Below, piece by piece: positions 1-11,759 of a stretch of DNA of 64,000 nucleotides (position 1 is its first letter; the number at the start of each line of letters is the position of its first letter). Under the pieces are notes generated by a model that saw nothing but the letters and a program-made list of their open reading frames with translations, was not told where the DNA came from and did not search any database. This DNA comes from Cylindrodendrum hubeiense. Its lineage: Eukaryota > Ascomycota > Sordariomycetes > Hypocreales > Nectriaceae. The translations under genes were made by a program, and so were the position numbers. The stretch covers positions 43,577 to 107,576 of the forward strand of contig JAANBB010000098.1 of NCBI GenBank assembly GCA_014621425.1, given 5' to 3'.

Positions 1-1042
1 GTCGGAAGTGAGGACGAGATGGTAGGAAACAAGTTTGGATTCCACGGCTCCCGGTTGGAGATGTGGCCGCAGCCAGTGGAAAGCTGCACGGCGCGGGACG
101 CAGTCCTGGGGCCCTGATTGGCCGGGCCGCCGCCATCGGGAACAGCTTCAGTGGGTTAGTTCCAGGGGCCTCGGCGCCGGAAGACCACCGAAGCCTCCCA
201 AGGCTGGCGGGAGTTTTGTGGGGAAGAGCCCGTCTCAGCAGCCTAGCAGCCTAGACGAGAGGCTGGAAGGTCGGTGTGTGTAAGTGCCGGCATTGTGTGT
301 ATTAGGTGGCTATTAAGCTCAATGCAGTGGTCGCCAGCACGACACGAAGCCGTCGTGGGGCCGGTGGCTTGTTGGGATACCTGCAATCCTCCTCTATGCA
401 GACGCAGATGATATTTCGTACATCGCGGAGAGGCAATACGGATATATGCTGTCGGGTTCCACGCCGACGCCGCTGCCGCCGCCGCCATCGTTATCCGGTG
501 GCTGCGTGCCCAAGCAAATCTGCCTGCGCCTGACTGCTGTCCCATTGGCATTTTTAAGCGCCAGCGCACACGCTGAGAGTCCCACGAGGAATACTTTTTG
601 TTTCGCCGTGCAGAGGGATAGTGTAAGCACTCTTTTCCAATATTCATATTTCTCTCAAAATTCCGAGACCGCCTCCCGCGTCTCGGCAAATTATCTGTTT
701 CCCGTCTCCGGGGTGGGTGACACTCCTGACGTCCTTGGCGGATTTCTCGGCCCGCACTGAGGAGTCGTGTTACCCGTGTCCCGTTGCTCTGGGCAACCGC
801 CTGACCCCTGATTGGCCACGCCTCAAGCATCCAAAATACAGCTCTGTTCGTCCAGCCATCTTCCTTGACGATGCACCCCGACGCGCCGCATGAACTAAAC
901 TTTTGGTAATTTTGCTCCGGTTCAGACCATGGGACCGACCGACACGTAGTGCATCTTTTACTCTTTGCCGAATTACCGCCAATTCCCCCTCAACTCGATT
1001 GCTCTCTCGCTCCAACGCGCCGACTGTGCAAACAACAACAAC
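1..1042. other. Intergenic region and 5' leader upstream of MPS1
   Basis: No convincing gene is seen. Short open frames occur on both strands but have no recognisable protein character and overlap each other. There is a GCC-rich simple tract near 465-490. The part next to the start codon (about 950-1040) is rich in C and A, as in many fungal 5' leaders, and ends in an AACAACAACA stretch just before the ATG. Confidence 0.6.
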
Positions 1043-3786
1043 ATGGCGACTGCTTCGCCAACCCCCATGGGAAACGGCCTCGTCCGGAGGACCTCCCAAC
1101 GACAGGCTCTTCGACGACTTCCCTCGAGATCAGCAATGAACCACAACGACAGCTCCCAAAGCCATGCTGGAGCTGCACCCAACGGCTACCACCAACAACA
1201 AGAGCGACAATTCCACGACGACAGCTCCGAGGATGAAATCCCGGTGCCTATGAAGCTCAGCGCCCTGACCAAGGCGCTCCTTAATGGCGGTGCCCCTGAG
1301 CAAGCCCAGCGCCCGCCCTCGCCCCCTCGAACCCGACGACGCACCAGCGCATTGAACGCGTCAACTTCTTCAGCATCAGAAAGCCGAAGACATCGCAGAT
1401 CCGGGAGCGTGCAAGTCCAGGATGCGAAGACTTCAGGAACAACCAGCCCTGCCGCGAGCCGCGAGCCCAGCCCTGTTAGGAGGAGGGTGGTCCGACTCAG
1501 CAACACACCCCAAAGCCTGAACCAGATGAAGCCCGTCAAGCGGCGATCAACCTCAATGTCTCGGTCTACTCAACGACCACCACCTCAGAGCCGTCCTGGC
1601 AGCCGGGACAAGTCCTCAGACGAGAGGCAAGAATCACAAACCGACGTCAACACCCCTTCCCAGGGTGGACGCGTTGTCCGAATTGCTGCTGGGTCCTCCG
1701 GCAACCGAAGCCGCATGGGTTCTACTGGCCCGTCATCGGGGCAGTCCAATGTGTCCAACATGGAGCGATCTATGATTGACAAGTCCAGCGTTGAGCTGGA
1801 GAGTGACCAGCCCGAAGAGCCTGTAGAGCCTTCAACTGTTGCCCGCAACCCTCCACCTTTCAGCCATGGCAGCGTTTCACGATACCCATCAACAGGCAAC
1901 CGTACTAGACCAGAGGACAATGCCAATCTCCAGAGCTCAATGCGACCTAAGCGAGTTGGAAAGGTGGCAGGAAGCTTCCTTAGTGGACCCGCTCGACGAG
2001 GTCGACGGAGACAAAGCGAAGAGGAGGGTGACGAAAACGCCGATGGCGATCTCATGGCGTCGAGCCAGGAGCCTGAAAGCCAACCTGGTGATGATCCCTC
2101 CGCCTACTACGGTGACGGAATTCGGAACTTCAACTCGGGAAGCCCGGTCAGTGGAAACGCCGCTGTCAGAGCTGTTCACCGAAGACACGCTTCAAATCTC
2201 AATTTGCGTATGGGGTCGGCGAGGCCGTCTCCGCGTGAGAATTCTCCTCGTGAGCAATCTTCCCGAGAGGCGACCCCGGAGATCGTATCTGTACCGGAGC
2301 CAACACCCGCACCCGTACCAGAGTCGATGCCAGAACTAGAGCGTGAGCAGAAGGAACCTGAAGAAATTCACTACAGGCTTCCCACCTCCCGTCCCGAGAT
2401 GCCATCTCGCCGCGACCAGGAGAACGAGGCCCCAGCTAGTTACAGGCGGACCAAGGCTTCGGTTGATCAAATCCTCGAAAAGTTGCCCATGCGCCCAATG
2501 AGTGCAGAGCTTGGTGTTGCGAGGACGGTCTCGCCAGAGAGGAAACCTCTCGCCTCCATGGCTCGAAACACGCCCCGTCGACAGGCTCCTCCTCCACCAC
2601 CAAAAATGTCTGTCTTGGAGGCAGCGACAGCAACTGCCGGCGCCGCCGCCACCGGCCACGCCAAACAGAGACGAAATATTTTGAGGGTAAACGGCAATGC
2701 TTACACCCGACTGGATTGCATTGGCCGAGGTGGTAGCGGAAAGGTTTACCGAGTGACTGCGGAGAATGGCACAATGTTTGCACTCAAGCGGGTTTCGTTG
2801 GAGAACGTGGACCAGTCCACTCTCCGGGGATTCCAAGGAGAAATCGACCTCTTGGAGAAACTCAACAAGGTCGAGCGTGTCATCAGACTACACGACCATG
2901 AGTTGAACTCAGAGAAGAAGGTGCTTACTTTGGTGAGTTCCTCCCGTTCCCATTTTTATGACTACCTGCTAACTATGAACAGCTTATGGAGATTGGTGAG
3001 CTGGATATGAATAAACTGTTGGCTACACGACACAACTCAGAAAACTCAAAGTTCGACCCGGTCTTTGTGCGATATTATTGGAAGGAGATGCTCGAGTGTT
3101 TGCAATCGGTCCACGAATATGACATTGTCCACTCCGACTTGAAGCCGGCCAACTTCGTCTTGGTCAAGGGTCAGCTGAAGCTCATCGACTTTGGCATTGC
3201 CAACGCCATCCAGACCGATGAGACTGTTAATGTTCACCGAGAAGCTCAGATCGGCACGCCCAATTTCATGTCACCCGAGTCGTTGATGGACTCCAACAAC
3301 CCTCGAGGCGGACGGTTGCCTGGGCACCAGAAGCTTATGAAGCTCGGCAAGCCAAGCGATGTCTGGTCTCTCGGCTGTATCCTTTACCAGATGGTATACG
3401 GCATACCTCCATTTGGCCACATTTCCAACCAGATGACCAAATGCCAGGCCATCATCAACTGGAACTATGATATTGAGTTCCCCTCCCGTGGCATGGGTGG
3501 TTCGTCTGTTCCGCCCTCGCTTATCCGCACGTTGAGGCGATGCCTCAACCGCGACACGCACATGCGTCCCACGTGTGAGGAGTTGCTTCACGAGACCGAC
3601 CCCTTCCTTTATCCCGCGGAGCTCACCGATAAGGCCCTCCCAATGGACGAGGAACTGCTTGGCAGGATCATCCAGAGCGTCGTCACAAGATGTCGCGAAC
3701 GGATGCCCACCGAGGCGGAGAGCGCGAGCGTCTGGCCGCAGGCCTACTGGTCCAGCGTTAAGAAAGCCATGGCCAATAGGAATTGA
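1043..3786 (+). CDS. MPS1: Mps1/TTK-family dual-specificity kinase
   Basis: Two exons, 1043-2932 and 2983-3786, joined in phase 0 (intron 2933-2982, GTGAGT donor, GCTAAC branch site); 897 aa. The first 540 or so residues are low complexity, rich in Ser, Arg and Pro, and probably disordered. The kinase domain is C-terminal: Gly-rich loop IGRGGSGKVY near residue 562, catalytic Lys in FALKRV near 581, catalytic loop HSDLKPAN with Asp about 682, and DFGIAN near 699 followed by an Mps1-like activation segment ending GTPNFMSPES. HSDLKPANF and this activation loop are typical of Mps1, which phosphorylates kinetochore proteins for the spindle checkpoint and acts in spindle-pole duplication in yeast. 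The ATG at 1043 is the first in frame; the frame upstream is open but has no ATG. Confidence 0.95.
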
Positions 3787-4255
3787 GGCGATGGAACGAT
3801 CTAGCATGAAACGGGCAAAGTTTGTCTTGGGATGAAAAAGAAATGATGATTGTGTTTGTTTGAAATTCATTGGGAAGGAGGCATTTATAGCTTGGTGTTG
3901 GGGGAGCATTGTTCTTTGTCTTTCTTTGCGACTAAGGATTACCCCATTGTTTTTTATATTCAGAACCTGGGACTTACTCAGGCTTGTAATTGGATCAGAC
4001 CTCGATAGAGATGGAGTCTAGGCTATGACATCGCGTTGTAGCGAGTGTTTGAATCAAACATCTTTTGAGCGACTGAAAGCATTATTCAGCGTCTTCAGTT
4101 ATCGGGACCATTGGCTTGCAAAAAGTGCTTTATTATTGTACAGCCAGCTGCAAGCTGGTAGGTGGTACAGCGTCTAGTTTGACTGTTTTGTACACGTCCA
4201 TCAACATCCTCTTCTTGGATCTCCCCATCGGATCATGTTTTTCGTCCGTCCACCT
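3787..4255. other. Tail-to-tail spacer between MPS1 and MRPL49
   Basis: This 469-base stretch lies between two convergent genes and should hold both 3' UTRs. It is AT-richer than the genes. I see no coding frame, RNA gene or repeat in it. Confidence 0.6.
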
Positions 4256-4885
4256 TTACTCGGACGATACATCAATTTCCTCTGCGTTGTTGATGTTCAG
4301 CTCCGAAATCCTCATGATGGTATATCGGTGCTTGCTCTTCGCCTGCCTTGATCGTCGTTGCCTCCGCTTCTTCTTGATCTTGATACGAAGAGGCTCCGAC
4401 TCCGTACCCAGGATAGTGGCTCGGCACTCAAACACACGCTCGTCGATGTGGGGCGCACCCTTCATGGTGTAGTCTCGGCTGCCCAGGACGCTCGCACGGT
4501 TCAATCGCAGGACATCGCCGGGCTGCACACCGGGGAGGCGGAACGGCAGGCGGATCTGGTCGCCCTCACGCACGAGGTAGGGGAAACCGTGGATGTGGAC
4601 GGTGATGTAGTGGCCCGGCTGCGCGGCGAGGAACGGCAGCAGGTTCTTGACGGAGTCGGAGATGGGCTGCGGCGGCGGGACGGGGTGGCTCTTCTTGAAG
4701 GCAAGAGGCCGGGGCAGGTGGTCCGACGGATTGGCGCCATTGTTAACGTGACGCTCCGGGATGGGCTCGACGATGGGGGTGGTGGTGTTGAATGCGCGGG
4801 CGCGAATTGGCAGCAGGAAGCTCGGGGGGAGGCGCGCAATGGGAGCTCGAAGCTCCAGCACGGAGCGAAGAAGTGCCCTGCTCAT
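4256..4885 (-). CDS. MRPL49: Mitochondrial large-subunit ribosomal protein bL21m
   Basis: Single exon, 209 aa. The N-terminus ([19 protein letters not shown]) is Arg-rich and has no acidic residue until Glu11, as expected of a mitochondrial presequence. The bL21 fold occupies about residues 85-200: [19 protein letters not shown], then a basic patch [20 protein letters not shown], which is the rRNA-binding loop in this family, and the terminal YTIMRISEL that matches the end of bL21 proteins. Yeast Mrpl49 is the likely counterpart. It should assemble into the mitoribosome large subunit. The gene is divergent from NSA2 with only 281 bp between start codons. Confidence 0.88.
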   Translation of the reverse strand: MSRALLRSVLELRAPIARLPPSFLLPIRARAFNTTTPIVEPIPERHVNNGANPSDHLPRPLAFKKSHPVPPPQPISDSVKNLLPFLAAQPGHYITVHIHGFPYLVREGDQIRLPFRLPGVQPGDVLRLNRASVLGSRDYTMKGAPHIDERVFECRATILGTESEPLRIKIKKKRRQRRSRQAKSKHRYTIMRISELNINNAEEIDVSSE

Positions 4886-5166
4886 TTTGGACCGCAGTGC
4901 CGTTCGGGCGTGGGCACTATTTGCTGGTCGGGAAAGGTATGGCAGCTGCCGTGAGGTCCATGTCGTGTGTCGAAAAAGTTCAAGAGTCTGGATGCATTGG
5001 CCGGATAAGCGTAGCGCCGGGCTCCGACGGAATCCTGGCCGACCGCCTACCTACCGCCTGCGCCGCCTCCCGATAAACCGCCACTTTTTTTTTGTCGGCA
5101 GGGAATTTTCAGTATCACATCCCCGCCAGTACAGTCCAAGTCCCTTACCCGGGCAATTCAGCAATC
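4886..5166. promoter_or_regulatory. Bidirectional promoter region, MRPL49 / NSA2
   Basis: The start codons of two divergent translation-related genes are 281 bp apart. A T9-10 tract lies near 5083-5093, about 75 bp from the NSA2 ATG. Poly(dA:dT) tracts are common in fungal ribosome-biogenesis promoters, but no specific factor site can be assigned. Confidence 0.5.
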
Positions 5167-5999
5167 ATGGTATGCACGACGGTTTCTTGTTGGGAAAACG
5201 CAATGCTAATGCCCTGCAGCCTCAGAATGAGTATATGGAAAGGTGGCGCAAGCTGCACGGTCGCCGTCTCGATCACGAAGAGCGACTCCGCAAGCGTACC
5301 GCCCGTGAGGGACACAAGGCGTCGCAGGATGCCCAGAACCTCCGTGGTCTCCGCGCCAAGCTTTACCAGAAGAAGCGTCACAATGACAAGATCCAAATGA
5401 AGAAGGCCATCAAGGCGCACGAGGAGCGCAACGTCAAGACGGCCGACGAGAAGGAGCCCACCACGCCCATGCCCTCTTACCTGCTGGACCGTACCAACCC
5501 TTCGTCCGCCAAGGCCCTCAGCAGTGCCATCAAGAACAAGCGAGCCGAGAAGGCGGCCAAGTTTGCCGTGCCCCTGCCCAAGGTCCGAGGTATCAGCGAG
5601 GAGGAGATGTTCAAGGTTGTCAAGACCGGCAAGAAGACCCACCAGAAGTCGTGGAAGCGCATGGTCACCAAGCCGACGTTCGTCGGACCCGACTTCACTC
5701 GACGCAACCCCAAGCACGAGCGATTCATCCGACCCATGGGTCTGCGTTACAAGAAGTGCAACGTCACCCACCCCGAGTTGGGTGTCACCGTCCAGCTGCC
5801 CATCATCAGCGTCAAGAAGAACCCGCAGAACCCTCTTTACACCCAGCTGGGTGTTCTGACCAAGGGTACCGTCATCGAGGTCAACGTCAGCGAGTTGGGT
5901 CTGGTTACGGCTGGTGGAAAGGTTGTCTGGGGCCGATACGCCCAGGTGACCAACAACCCGGAGAACGAGGGCTGCATCAACAGCGTCCTGCTGGTGTAA
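5167..5999 (+). CDS. NSA2: 60S ribosome biogenesis factor Nsa2
   Basis: Exon 1 is the start codon alone (5167-5169). A 50-nt intron (5170-5219, donor GTATGC, branch TGCTAATG, acceptor TGCAG) follows immediately, then exon 2 at 5220-5999. The product is 260 aa and begins [19 protein letters not shown]. Yeast Nsa2 is about 261 aa and starts MPQNEYIE, so the rebuilt N-terminus fits the family exactly. The N-terminal half is highly basic; the C-terminal half has the eS8-like beta-barrel ([49 protein letters not shown]). Nsa2 is a nucleolar/nuclear factor that binds pre-60S particles and is needed for 27S pre-rRNA processing. An ORF caller using only ATGs within exon 2 would truncate it. Confidence 0.95.
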
Positions 6000-6903
6000 T
6001 CAAGGGCTGCTTGGCGAGCATCCCATGGATGATTTGATATTCAGAATGCATGTAAAGGCGTCTGGGCGTTTTGCGGTAGTTGAAAAAGAGGCTGCGACAT
6101 GGGCTTTCACTATGGGTGGAATGTCGACTGAAGATTCCCGGTTGCGATGAAGAAGACACACTCGAGCCTATGGGGCCTGCTTTTGCTTCCCAGCGAGACA
6201 AGACTGCGCTGGGAATTCGAGAGGATGAGACAAAAGACTATATCACGGTCGGTCATAGATAGAACACCTAGTTAGTATCTACTGAATTTCGAAATGCTCG
6301 ACTGGCTGCGTTTCTGAACATCTTGGCGTCTCTTTCTCTTTTATTTGCGATTCCTTCTAGCTTGGACAATCATGGCATCCCATACCTTAGTCGCCAAGTA
6401 CCTACGTAACTGGATCCCAATCGCGAAACCCAAGTGGTTGGCGATTCAAGTCGTCCTCGCCCGAGGGAAGAGACTTCAGCGGCGCCCCCGGATCCACCAC
6501 GCAGCAAGCAGCAGCCGGGCTTTTCGATCTGGACCGGGTCCCGGTGCTATTTTCATCCCAACGGGCCAATCGCTGCCCAGCCAGAGCCGGCAAAAACTGG
6601 CAGCCCCTCTAAAAAGGCAGGGCGAAATCGTAAGGTACAGAGGCCAGCGGCAGTGGCAGCAACACGTCGGGCTAATCCTGTAGGGGATTGCTAGTGGCCA
6701 GGAGGGGTCCCCTCGCTTTAGCTGGCGCACTGGGCGCTGAAAATTTGGCGGTGACGGCGATTTTTTCATTTCTGCCAAATCGCATCCTGCATTTGGTCTG
6801 CCCCTCCAGTCTCGTTGTTTCCGACCTTCACATCCCCAAAACAACCACCCTTTTTTTATTCGTTTTTCCTCTGGTTCATTACCAGATCTGAATTCTAGCC
6901 AGA
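6000..6903. other. Intergenic region between NSA2 and the arginine methyltransferase gene
   Basis: This region holds the NSA2 3' end and the promoter of the next gene. Open frames at about 6345-6890 have no protein-like composition. The last 120 bases are pyrimidine-rich (a T7-8 run near 6850, then TTTTTCCTCTGG), typical of a fungal core promoter or leader. Confidence 0.55.
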
Positions 6904-8409
<1,506 letters not shown>

Positions 8410-9056
8410 GTGCCCTCAGCACTTCTAATGACGGAACGACGGTAACCCATGACGACGACGTGAGCGAAATCACGGTCGGCGACGACGCCGCATAGAAGAG
8501 GCGTCCGCGGAGAGATTTATCTAAATCGAGACATCAGTACAAGGCGGCTGGCGTCTCTGCAACTTAAACGTGGGTCAACTTTTTGGTAGATAAAAAGCGA
8601 GGGATGGTGGCTGGTTGACGACCCGTTATGAGTGATACCAAAAAACAGCACTCCGGCTACCTAGTCAATAGATCATTTTCTTGAGCTTATGGAGTGTCTT
8701 TCAGACTTTTCATCAATTTGTGCCCCCCGTTTGATACGTGTTTTGCATAGAAATTTCCGACGCAGTGTGATGCGATGGATGACATCCAGTTGAGGTGATT
8801 AAAGATGCCCGTATTGATTGGTCATTCATCAAAAACTTATAGAGATTTTCATTCATCATAAATCCAGGCTGAGCTTATTGCCCATTCTAACCTAGCTAGA
8901 TACCTAGGCGTTATACCTCTCCAGAGCTTTCAAGACACTGAAGGTTTCATATCCTCCACATGAGGTCTCGTCCGTCCTCACACTTTACGAACACACCTAG
9001 TTTTTGTCCTCTAGATTCATTTCCATGCCAACTCTATCAATCGATAGGCGAAAGCC
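8410..9056. other. Convergent 3' spacer between HMT1 and PCM1
   Basis: No gene is seen. This 647-base spacer becomes AT-rich after about 8650 and should contain the two 3' UTRs and polyadenylation regions. CTAGCTAGATACCTAGG-like palindromic sequence occurs near 8893-8910. Confidence 0.55.
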
Positions 9057-10732
9057 CTAAGAGCCGTAGTGCTTGACAATTTGGGCGACCTTGTTGGCCA
9101 GCTCGGTGGCCTCGGAGACGGTAGCGGCCTCGGCGTAAACACGACAGGCGTTCTCAGTACCGCTAGCACGGGCGAAGGAGCGGGCGCTGGTGTACTTCTG
9201 GACGCACTGGTCAATCTCATTCTGGGCACCGGCAGGGTGGCTGAGACGGCGCTCAGCATCGGTGGTCTGGAAGAGATCCTTGTCGCCAACCTCAACACGG
9301 ACGAGGCGGTTAGGGAGGTCGTTGTAGGTCATGGCCCAGTCCTTGAGGGTCCATCCCTTGTGGGCGAGGATGACCTCAACCATCAGCATGTCGGAGAGGG
9401 CATCACCAACGGTCTGGTTGATAAGGTCGCTGATGGCAGCAAGAGTGTCAAGGGCGTCCTTCTGTGCGGGGGACTGGGGAGCAGTCTCGCGGAACGCACG
9501 GATGGCCTCCTGGGAGAAGACGACAGTGCCGTGGCCGTTGGCTTCGAAGTAGACACCGATGTCGAACTGGCAGGCGACGTGGTGCAGGTGCTTGACACCA
9601 GTGGGGGTAAAGACAACAGGAAGCTGGAGGTGCTTCTCAATGTAGTAGGTGCTGGCACCGTTGGCGTAGGCGGTCTGGACAACACCAATGCGGAGGTCGT
9701 CAGCCAGGCCGGCGGAGCGGACGAGGTCACCGATGAAAGAGGCGTTGAGAGAGGAGATGCGGTCACCGTCGAGCATGAAGAAACCGGTATCGGGGTCGGC
9801 CCAGTAGTAGATCAGGCGGTCGGCATCGCCGTCGAAAGAGCAGCACCGGACTCCGGGGAGAGGCTTAGGGTTGGGAGGGGCTCGCTGCTTGGTCTTGACA
9901 TAGTCGGCTCCGGACTGGGGGTGGTCAGTTAGTACCGTGCTGGTCAACTTAGGGAGCTGTTTGGTTTACTTACGTCGAGGTTGAGGACCTCAGGTCGGAG
10001 GACGTCGTCGTTGACGACCTTGACATCGAGGCCGGTGACGTCCTTATCCAGGACCTTGAGGAACTCGGAGAGCTTGGGGCCGCCGACACCATTGGCGCAG
10101 TCAACGACAAGCTGGCCCTGGACCTTCTTGCCGCGAAGGGCGCGGACGAAAGCCTCGGCGTGCTTCTCGTAGTATCCAGCCTCGCTGACCTTGCCGTAGG
10201 CCTTGGGAGTACCCTCGGTGTTGACACAGCGGGTCAGGTAGTGGAGCTGGGGGGTGGTGAGGATCTTGTAGTCGGTGTAGTCGGTGCCGGTGGCCTCGAA
10301 GGCGTCGGCGAGGGCAGCGACGAGGGAATGGCCAGAGGGACGGGTATCACGGCCGTAGACGACACGGCCCGAGGTGCTCAGATCGATCTTGAGCTGGGCG
10401 GCGAGGGCCTTGTAGGTGTCGAGAAGCTCCTGGTCGGAGGGAGAGTTGACGAGCTGGGTGGCATAGGCCTCCCACTCCTGCTCGAGCATCTCGCCCATGG
10501 GGTCGACGATCTTGACGCCATTGTCGATGGCCGGGTTATGGCTGGCGGTGACCATGACGCCGATGGCCTGTCCATTGAGCTTGCGGCTGCGCAGACCCGA
10601 GAGCAGACCGACACGGAAGGCGACGCCGTCGAGCAGGTCGGCCTTCATGCGGAACCCCGCAGTGCCATACTTGTAGACATGGTTGGCCACGATGGGGTGC
10701 TTGGCCGAGGCGGCGAGGATCTGGCTGTCCAT
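9057..10732 (-). CDS. PCM1: Phosphoacetylglucosamine mutase
   Basis: Exons complement(9974-10732) and complement(9057-9914), phase 0; the intron is 59 nt with a GTAAGT donor. 538 aa, against about 540-557 for the family. Phosphohexomutase motifs are present: the active-site serine loop TASHNPAIDNGVK near residue 62, the metal-binding loop FDGDADRLIYYW at the start of exon 2, the sugar-specificity region and the C-terminal phosphate-binding loop RASGTEN. The enzyme interconverts GlcNAc-6-P and GlcNAc-1-P in the cytosol, the step before UDP-GlcNAc formation for chitin, N-glycans and GPI anchors. It is divergent from MUS81. This is the housekeeping supply step for the chitin that the genes at 53.8-56.5 kb bind or cut. 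Confidence 0.96.
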
Positions 10733-11759
10733 GATGTGGGATTTACCAAAAGGGCAGATGTGCTTGGAGAGGGAGGAGTGTGGAGAGGAGAAGAGGGACG
10801 AGTGACGATGATGGATCTCGAGATCCTTATGAAACGAGACGACAAGAGCAGGCGGGGAGGTGGGATGCCCGCCAATACCTCCAGCTACCTTAGGTACGTA
10901 AAGAGGGGCAGCTCCGACCTGGCTCTACCTGCTACTGGGCCCTGCCACGCGCCAGCCACTGTCACACCTCAGCGGGCACCTCAGCCCACTGTCCAGCCCT
11001 TCTCACAGGGCAGGCAAAGTGCTGGAGTGAAATATTGCCGTGGTGCGTGGTGCGTGGTGCTGCCGCTGCGGTGCTAGTCCATCCTGGTGTTGTGCTAGGT
11101 GGCCCTTCACACCGTCCGTCACAACCACAAGGCCTGCTTTTGGCTGCTTCTGGCTGCTTTTGGCGCCATCATTACGAGGTACTGCCCCCTCCAGCCCACC
11201 AACATCGGTCGAACAGCCCCTCAGCCCCGCCTGGTTCCCGGCTGCTGGCAGTTGAGCTGGGCACCGTCTACTGCCGCGCTTGGGCACAGGGGGCACCCAT
11301 GTTTGCAGGTGGGAGCTGCAGCCGCACTGATTGGGCCGACCAGCTACAGCGCCTCAGCCGCCGTAATTGGGTGTCTGGACCTCACGTCAGCCGCCAGTCC
11401 AGCCGCCAGCTCAGCGTGAATCAATGCTCTAGTGAGGCTAGGTTGGGTGGTGCTTGATTGAGCTGGAATGCTGTCGGTGCTGTGCTGTGACTTTTTTTCT
11501 TCTCTCGTAGACGTCCGGCAGGGTGGAGCTCATATCTAGTGCGTGCGTATCTCAACAGACCACGTGATTTCGTGTCGGCCGTCTCCTCTGAACGCGAGGC
11601 ACCGTCGCGTCTCTTCTGAACATTCACAAGACCCTTCACCATCGTCGCGAAACCTCCCAGCGCATTGCTGTCTCACACGCGGCAGGTTTTTTGGGGTGCA
11701 CTCTAGCGCAATTTTGGAATGGCTTCCCGCCATTTGCTATCCACTGCTGTCGATGCACG
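10733..11759. promoter_or_regulatory. Divergent promoter region, PCM1 / MUS81, with simple repeats
   Basis: No gene is supported here. The stretch has several degenerate direct repeats: TGCGTGG-type units at about 11040-11060, three to four copies of a TGGCTGCTTTT-like unit at about 11128-11165, and CAGCCGCC units at about 11355-11412. A pyrimidine run (CTTTTTTTCTTCTCTC) is at about 11490-11506. The antisense frame at 10160-11077 is an artefact of PCM1 codon structure. Confidence 0.55.

Noticed and set aside
1..963. Frames of 60-195 codons upstream of MPS1
   Set aside because: They overlap on both strands and have no protein-like character; no intron pattern links them to a gene.
9069..9932. 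287-codon open frame antisense to PCM1, and a similar one at 10160-11077
   Set aside because: Both lie opposite conserved mutase exons and have the low-complexity Gly/Val/Leu bias of antisense frames.
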